A stretch of 10,193 bases of DNA, from assembly GCA_023132075.1 (NCBI GenBank), contig JAGLYT010000032.1, forward strand, positions 1-10,193, in the 5' to 3' direction. The position numbers and the translations under genes are program-made. The notes beneath the pieces were generated by a model that had not been told where the DNA came from, did not search any database, and saw only the letters and a program-made list of their open reading frames with translations. Source of the stretch: JAGLHV01 sp023132075 [NCBI: bacterium]. GTDB lineage: Bacteria; CBDUZB01; JAGLHV01. Below are positions 7,293 to 10,193 of the stretch, one piece after another (the stretch's first letter is position 1; each line of letters begins with the position of its first letter).

Positions 7293-8795
7293 TTACTCTA
7301 ATATTTTTCCTTTAAAAATACCGGCCGGATCCTTTAACATTGCTAACCAAATATAAATTGCAAGAAATGAAATTTTATTTGAAATATTCCCATCATGAAT
7401 CTTTAAAATATTTGTATTATTTATAGCATACCCATGATAAGTATTTCTAACTTCTCTTATAAATGACGGGATAAAATCTTCCATATCAAGCTTAATATCT
7501 TTTCCTTTTCTATCTTTAAATGAAACCGTACTGCCCTTCTTTCTTTGTGATATAAATATCCCTTTCTCAATCGATTTATTTACTTCTTTTATAGTCTTTT
7601 TACATTTGTTTCTAAAGTAATTGCCAAAAGGCTGGTTATATTTGCTTAAAATCGAACTAATTTCATTTATTGCTTTACTTTTGAATAATATCTTAAAAAT
7701 ATCTGAAGAATTAAAAGTAGTTTTTTTTGAGTGAAATCGAATTAACTCAGATAATTTGTCAATTACTCCAAATAAATTGGTTTTCCTTATGTACTGGTTT
7801 AAATGTTCTGTTTCAATAAGTAGGACTTCATTTGCTATTCTCTCTAGAGACAAATAGTTTAAAAACCATTTTTCTGTATCTATTATATCTGAGTTCTGGT
7901 TTCTAAAATTGATAGGATTTGTAAAGTATTCAAATAAGTTATTCATACCTTCAACATATTCATATAACAGACTCTCTGTATCGTTGATATTAAAATTTAC
8001 TTTTTCTACGGGATCATTTAATATTTTTTCTCCTGGTACATGTTCAGAAAAATAAGTTGCATCCTTTCTAAGTAACTCCTGTAATCTACTAGGAAAAATA
8101 GACCTACAATCAACTAATTTATCGAAAAGAAAGATAAACGCTCCCCCAAGTCGTTCCTTACTTATCCCAATTAGATAAGGAGAAAAAATTCCCATTATCG
8201 GATTCAATATTCCTGTATATCCCAACATATTTGAAGACTCACTCAAATTCTTGAGTGTCTGTATCCCTCTAAATCTGTGTCCTACATTCTGATAAATCTC
8301 TGGTATTTGATCTAATGCGAATAATGTTCTACTCGCAGCTAATCTTTGATTTAATATGGGTTCTACTTTCATAAAATAAATATTCCCTTTAGGGAATATT
8401 TTAGAATAAGCAGGGATAACATAATTTTTTAAAATTAAGCCTATTTGTTCATTTGATGAAAGAAATAGATATTTTCCAATATGATAAAGTTTATTTTTGA
8501 TATTTTCAGCTTTTTTTATTTTATTTCCGATACTTTTTAACTGACTTTCAGTAAGGCATGACTTATATTCAAAAGGATAATTAATTAGCCAATGCTTAAC
8601 TTCTGAAATTTTATCATCCAGGGATTGTTGACCATCGCTTATTTTTAATTCCTCAAAATATTTATTTGGCATGTTTTCTTCAAAAATTATATTTCCGTTT
8701 TCAAACTTACACTTAAAATTACATTTATTTTGAAGAAAAGCAATTAAATTATTTAATTTAGGATCATTACCTTTATTATATACTGCAATATTCAT
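7293..8795 (-). CDS. Unrecognised 500-residue protein with a C-terminal HEPN-like motif
   Basis: I do not recognise the full protein. It appears cytoplasmic: no signal peptide or membrane segment is clear, and it is rich in Lys, Asn and Ile. Residues 1-70 look like a small mixed alpha/beta domain. Residues about 80-400 look mainly helical, with a glycine-containing central stretch (about 170-225, including VGHRFRGIQT and LGYTGILNPIMG). The C-terminus has FIREVRNTYHGY (445-456), giving R447-x6-H454 and R450-N451-x2-H454-G455, followed by a hydrophobic helix (476-487). That matches the R-x4-6-H signature of HEPN ribonucleases and the 'RN..HG' form in Apea-like HEPN families. HEPN assignment is an inference from this motif alone. 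The ATG has GAGGAAAA about 10 nt upstream. It is first in the tight cassette with the deaminase and Mrr genes, so it may be an extra effector, a sensor or the regulator of the deaminase. Confidence 0.75.
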   Translation of the reverse strand: MNIAVYNKGNDPKLNNLIAFLQNKCNFKCKFENGNIIFEENMPNKYFEELKISDGQQSLDDKISEVKHWLINYPFEYKSCLTESQLKSIGNKIKKAENIKNKLYHIGKYLFLSSNEQIGLILKNYVIPAYSKIFPKGNIYFMKVEPILNQRLAASRTLFALDQIPEIYQNVGHRFRGIQTLKNLSESSNMLGYTGILNPIMGIFSPYLIGISKERLGGAFIFLFDKLVDCRSIFPSRLQELLRKDATYFSEHVPGEKILNDPVEKVNFNINDTESLLYEYVEGMNNLFEYFTNPINFRNQNSDIIDTEKWFLNYLSLERIANEVLLIETEHLNQYIRKTNLFGVIDKLSELIRFHSKKTTFNSSDIFKILFKSKAINEISSILSKYNQPFGNYFRNKCKKTIKEVNKSIEKGIFISQRKKGSTVSFKDRKGKDIKLDMEDFIPSFIREVRNTYHGYAINNTNILKIHDGNISNKISFLAIYIWLAMLKDPAGIFKGKILE

Positions 8796-8940
8796 AAGCT
8801 AATTTTCCTCAAATTCAAACAAATAGGAACAATTGTCCCCTATTTGTCTTTTTTCAAAGCTATATTACTCTGTTTTGGCGGGTTTTTACCCGATTGGGAT
8901 GATATGCTCTTGACTTCCCATTATATATTAGCCATGGATT
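8796..8940 (-). promoter_or_regulatory. Leader / likely promoter region of the defence cassette, with two hairpins
   Basis: This 145-bp gap precedes the HEPN-like gene. Hairpin A at 8819-8847 pairs ACAAATAGG with CCTATTTGT (9 bp, 11-nt loop) and contains the palindrome ACAATTGT; it ends 24 nt before the start codon. Hairpin B at 8879-8892 pairs CGGGT with ACCCG (5 bp, 4-nt loop). Neither has a following T-run. A TATAAT at 8920-8925 (minus strand) could be a -10 box, but I find no good -35. The palindromes could be an operator or a folded 5' RNA. Confidence 0.45.
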
Positions 8941-9495
8941 CTATTCCGATAAAAAACGTTTATCATTGATACTTGCTGGAGTTTTCAAATAAGATTCAGG
9001 AATAATATCCTTAATGTAATTTAACAATTCAGAAAGATACTGAGACGACTCTTTACAGCGTACCACCAAATTTTTATTTAACATGAAACTGTTAGGCTCT
9101 TGTTTTTTCTCATCCCAGATTGAACTCATCAAGCACACACTATTGTAATAGTGTTGTGCAGATGACATCAAAATGTTTACAAGCCATTTTGGTGCAAATT
9201 CATATATGCCTTTCTCAACTAATCCCATTGGTGATTTCTTCCCTTGTTTTGAAATTTTATGAATTAATTTTATGTCTTTTGTCTTTATAGCTTCTTTAAG
9301 TAATTGCGCGAGTTCGTCGCATTTTGTTTTCCATCTTTTTATCACAACTATTACACTAATTATGTGATTTGCATCTGGAAGGACTTCTAATTGGCGCACT
9401 TTTCTATCCATGTTTAATGATTCACGAGTGAGATATGTCTGGTAAGCAACAACGAGTAAAGCTACTACATTCAATAACAGAACAAATATTGTCAT
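8941..9495 (-). CDS. Small membrane-anchored protein of unknown function
   Basis: From the ATG at 9495 the protein has 184 residues. One membrane helix lies at the N-terminus (about 2-19, TIFVLLLNVVALLVVAYQ), followed by a basic, helical soluble part (LTRESLNMDRKVRQLEV...) that probably faces the cytoplasm. I recognise no family or catalytic motif. The start rests on AAAGGTGG four nt upstream (9500-9507). However, the frame stays open upstream to a stop at 9655, and a TTG at 9588 would add 31 residues with a second membrane-like helix (AALVGILGVFAIYALQW). That segment looks genuinely coding, but the TTG has no ribosome site, so either a two-helix protein with an unusual start or a decayed N-terminus is possible. 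It sits 145 bp upstream of the HEPN-like gene, and its link to the cassette is uncertain. Confidence 0.65.
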   Translation of the reverse strand: MTIFVLLLNVVALLVVAYQTYLTRESLNMDRKVRQLEVLPDANHIISVIVVIKRWKTKCDELAQLLKEAIKTKDIKLIHKISKQGKKSPMGLVEKGIYEFAPKWLVNILMSSAQHYYNSVCLMSSIWDEKKQEPNSFMLNKNLVVRCKESSQYLSELLNYIKDIIPESYLKTPASINDKRFLSE

Positions 9496-9720
9496 GTTTC
9501 CACCTTTATGGCTAATAATTGAATTTTGGATCCATTGAAGGGCATAAATGGCAAATACACCTAAAATCCCAACCAAAGCAGCATACAAAATTTGGGGGAC
9601 GGTCTTAAGATAATAAGTTAATACTTTTTTATTTAAGTATTCTTTCCCTTTTTTTTACCTCAATTCTTTATGTGCCTGCCATTCCTTCTCTTTTTTTTCA
9701 TTTTTTTTGCCTTTTATCAG

Positions 9721-9754
9721 TTGTTCGGGCGAACACAAGGGTTCGCCCCTACAA
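9721..9754. repeat. GC-rich palindromic element downstream of purL
   Basis: GGGCGAAC (9727-9734) pairs perfectly with GTTCGCCC (9741-9748) around a 6-nt loop. Outside it TTGT (9721-9724) pairs with ACAA (9751-9754), with a symmetric 2-nt internal loop. It begins 8 bp after the purL stop but has no T-run, so it is not a standard terminator. The minus-strand form (TGTAGGGGCGAACC...GTTCGCCC) resembles a dispersed intergenic palindrome seen in many uncultured bacteria; that likeness is from memory. The base composition stands out against the AT-rich surroundings. Confidence 0.7.
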
Positions 9755-9762
9755 TTGTTCTA

Positions 9763-10193
9763 TTAAATCAACGGTTTTTGCCATGCTTTTTTTAAGTCAG
9801 CAATATCGGCGGAAATAATCAAATCATTTTTTATTCCATAAACCAGGAATTGTTTTTCCTCTGTTACTTTGCCTATTGGGGCTATTACAACATCTTTCAT
9901 TGTTTTTTCGAATTCTTTTTGTTTGGCAGGTGATACTTCTACGACAAAGCGGCTGTTTGATTCAGAAAAAAGAATAGTGCTGTCATCCTTTTTCTTTTCA
10001 GAGAAGGGAACTTCGGTTAGATTTATTTCCATACCTAAACCACCGGAAAAAGCCATTTCCGCACAAGCCACGGCAATGCCCCCTTCAGAACAATCATGGC
10101 AAGATTGAACCAATTTTTTATTTATTGCTTTAGAGACAGCCAGCATGGTTTTTCCGGCTTGTTGGGGATTAACCCGGGGAAGATTATTTCCCA
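9763..10193 (-). CDS. purL: Phosphoribosylformylglycinamidine synthase subunit PurL, C-terminal part, 5' end outside the window
   Basis: The frame is open to the right edge, giving 142 visible residues; the ATG at 10146 is internal, not the start. The reading upstream of it continues as GNNLPRVNPQQAGKT, matching the 'G..vP.vd' segment of PurL. Then follow LVQSCHDCSEGGIAVACAEM, with the HD.S.GG motif of the AIR synthase/PurL family, and a GLGMEINL strand. The typical ending is DLKKAWQKPLI. PurL is a cytoplasmic enzyme making FGAM from FGAR, ATP and glutamine-derived ammonia in purine synthesis. It marks the core-genome edge of this accessory stretch. Nothing suggests decay. No T-run terminator follows, only the palindrome at 9721-9754. 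Confidence 0.92.
   Translation of the reverse strand, partial: GNNLPRVNPQQAGKTMLAVSKAINKKLVQSCHDCSEGGIAVACAEMAFSGGLGMEINLTEVPFSEKKKDDSTILFSESNSRFVVEVSPAKQKEFEKTMKDVVIAPIGKVTEEKQFLVYGIKNDLIISADIADLKKAWQKPLI

Noticed and set aside
9655-9756. 34-codon minus-strand open stretch with a charged translation (KKNEKKEKEWQAHKELR)
   Set aside because: No ATG, no ribosome site, and it begins inside the palindrome. A gene remnant is possible but not supportable.
9869-10108. Plus-strand open frame of 79 codons
   Set aside because: It is the antisense shadow of purL, whose conserved motifs fix the coding strand.
9763-10193. Functional link between purL and the nucleotide-depleting deaminase
   Set aside because: purL is a core purine gene at the island edge, separated by a palindrome, an unrelated gene and a leader. 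Adjacency alone is not evidence of a shared function.

Overview
The window comes from a strongly AT-rich bacterial chromosome. All genes I can support lie on the minus strand, so the biological order runs from the right end to the left. The right edge holds the 3' end of purL, a housekeeping purine gene, and the rest looks like an accessory island beside it. Short dispersed-looking palindromes, PsbP-like surface proteins and poorly recognisable genes suggest an uncultured or candidate-phylum bacterium rather than a well-studied species. That placement is an impression from style, not from a marker gene.

Layout from right to left: partial purL (9763-10193); a GC-rich palindrome (9721-9754); a small membrane-anchored protein (8941-9495); a 145-bp leader with two hairpins; a 500-residue protein whose C-terminus carries a HEPN-like R..R-N-x-x-H-G motif (7293-8795); an anti-phage dCTP/dCMP deaminase of the AvcD / DCTPdeaminase type with a P-loop NTPase domain and a long insertion (4997-7228); a PUA/EVE-like plus Mrr restriction endonuclease (3993-4985); a membrane-anchored TPR protein with an internal 72-bp tandem repeat (2077-3924); a 285-bp non-coding gap with hairpins; a membrane-anchored protein with two PsbP-like modules (304-1791); and at the left edge the C-terminal remnant of an S24-peptidase-like gene (1-279).

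The core of interest is 3993-8795, and possibly on to 2077. Three tightly spaced co-directional genes (gaps of 64 and 11 bp) combine a possible HEPN ribonuclease, a nucleotide-depleting deaminase and a nuclease likely to be sensitive to DNA modification. Deaminases of this kind drain cellular dCTP/dCMP during phage infection, and Mrr enzymes cut modified DNA. The grouping therefore reads as a compact anti-phage cassette acting on RNA, nucleotides and DNA. In the best-studied deaminase system (AvcID) an RNA encoded directly upstream holds the enzyme off. Here that place is taken by the HEPN-like gene and a short hairpin, so control must be arranged differently.
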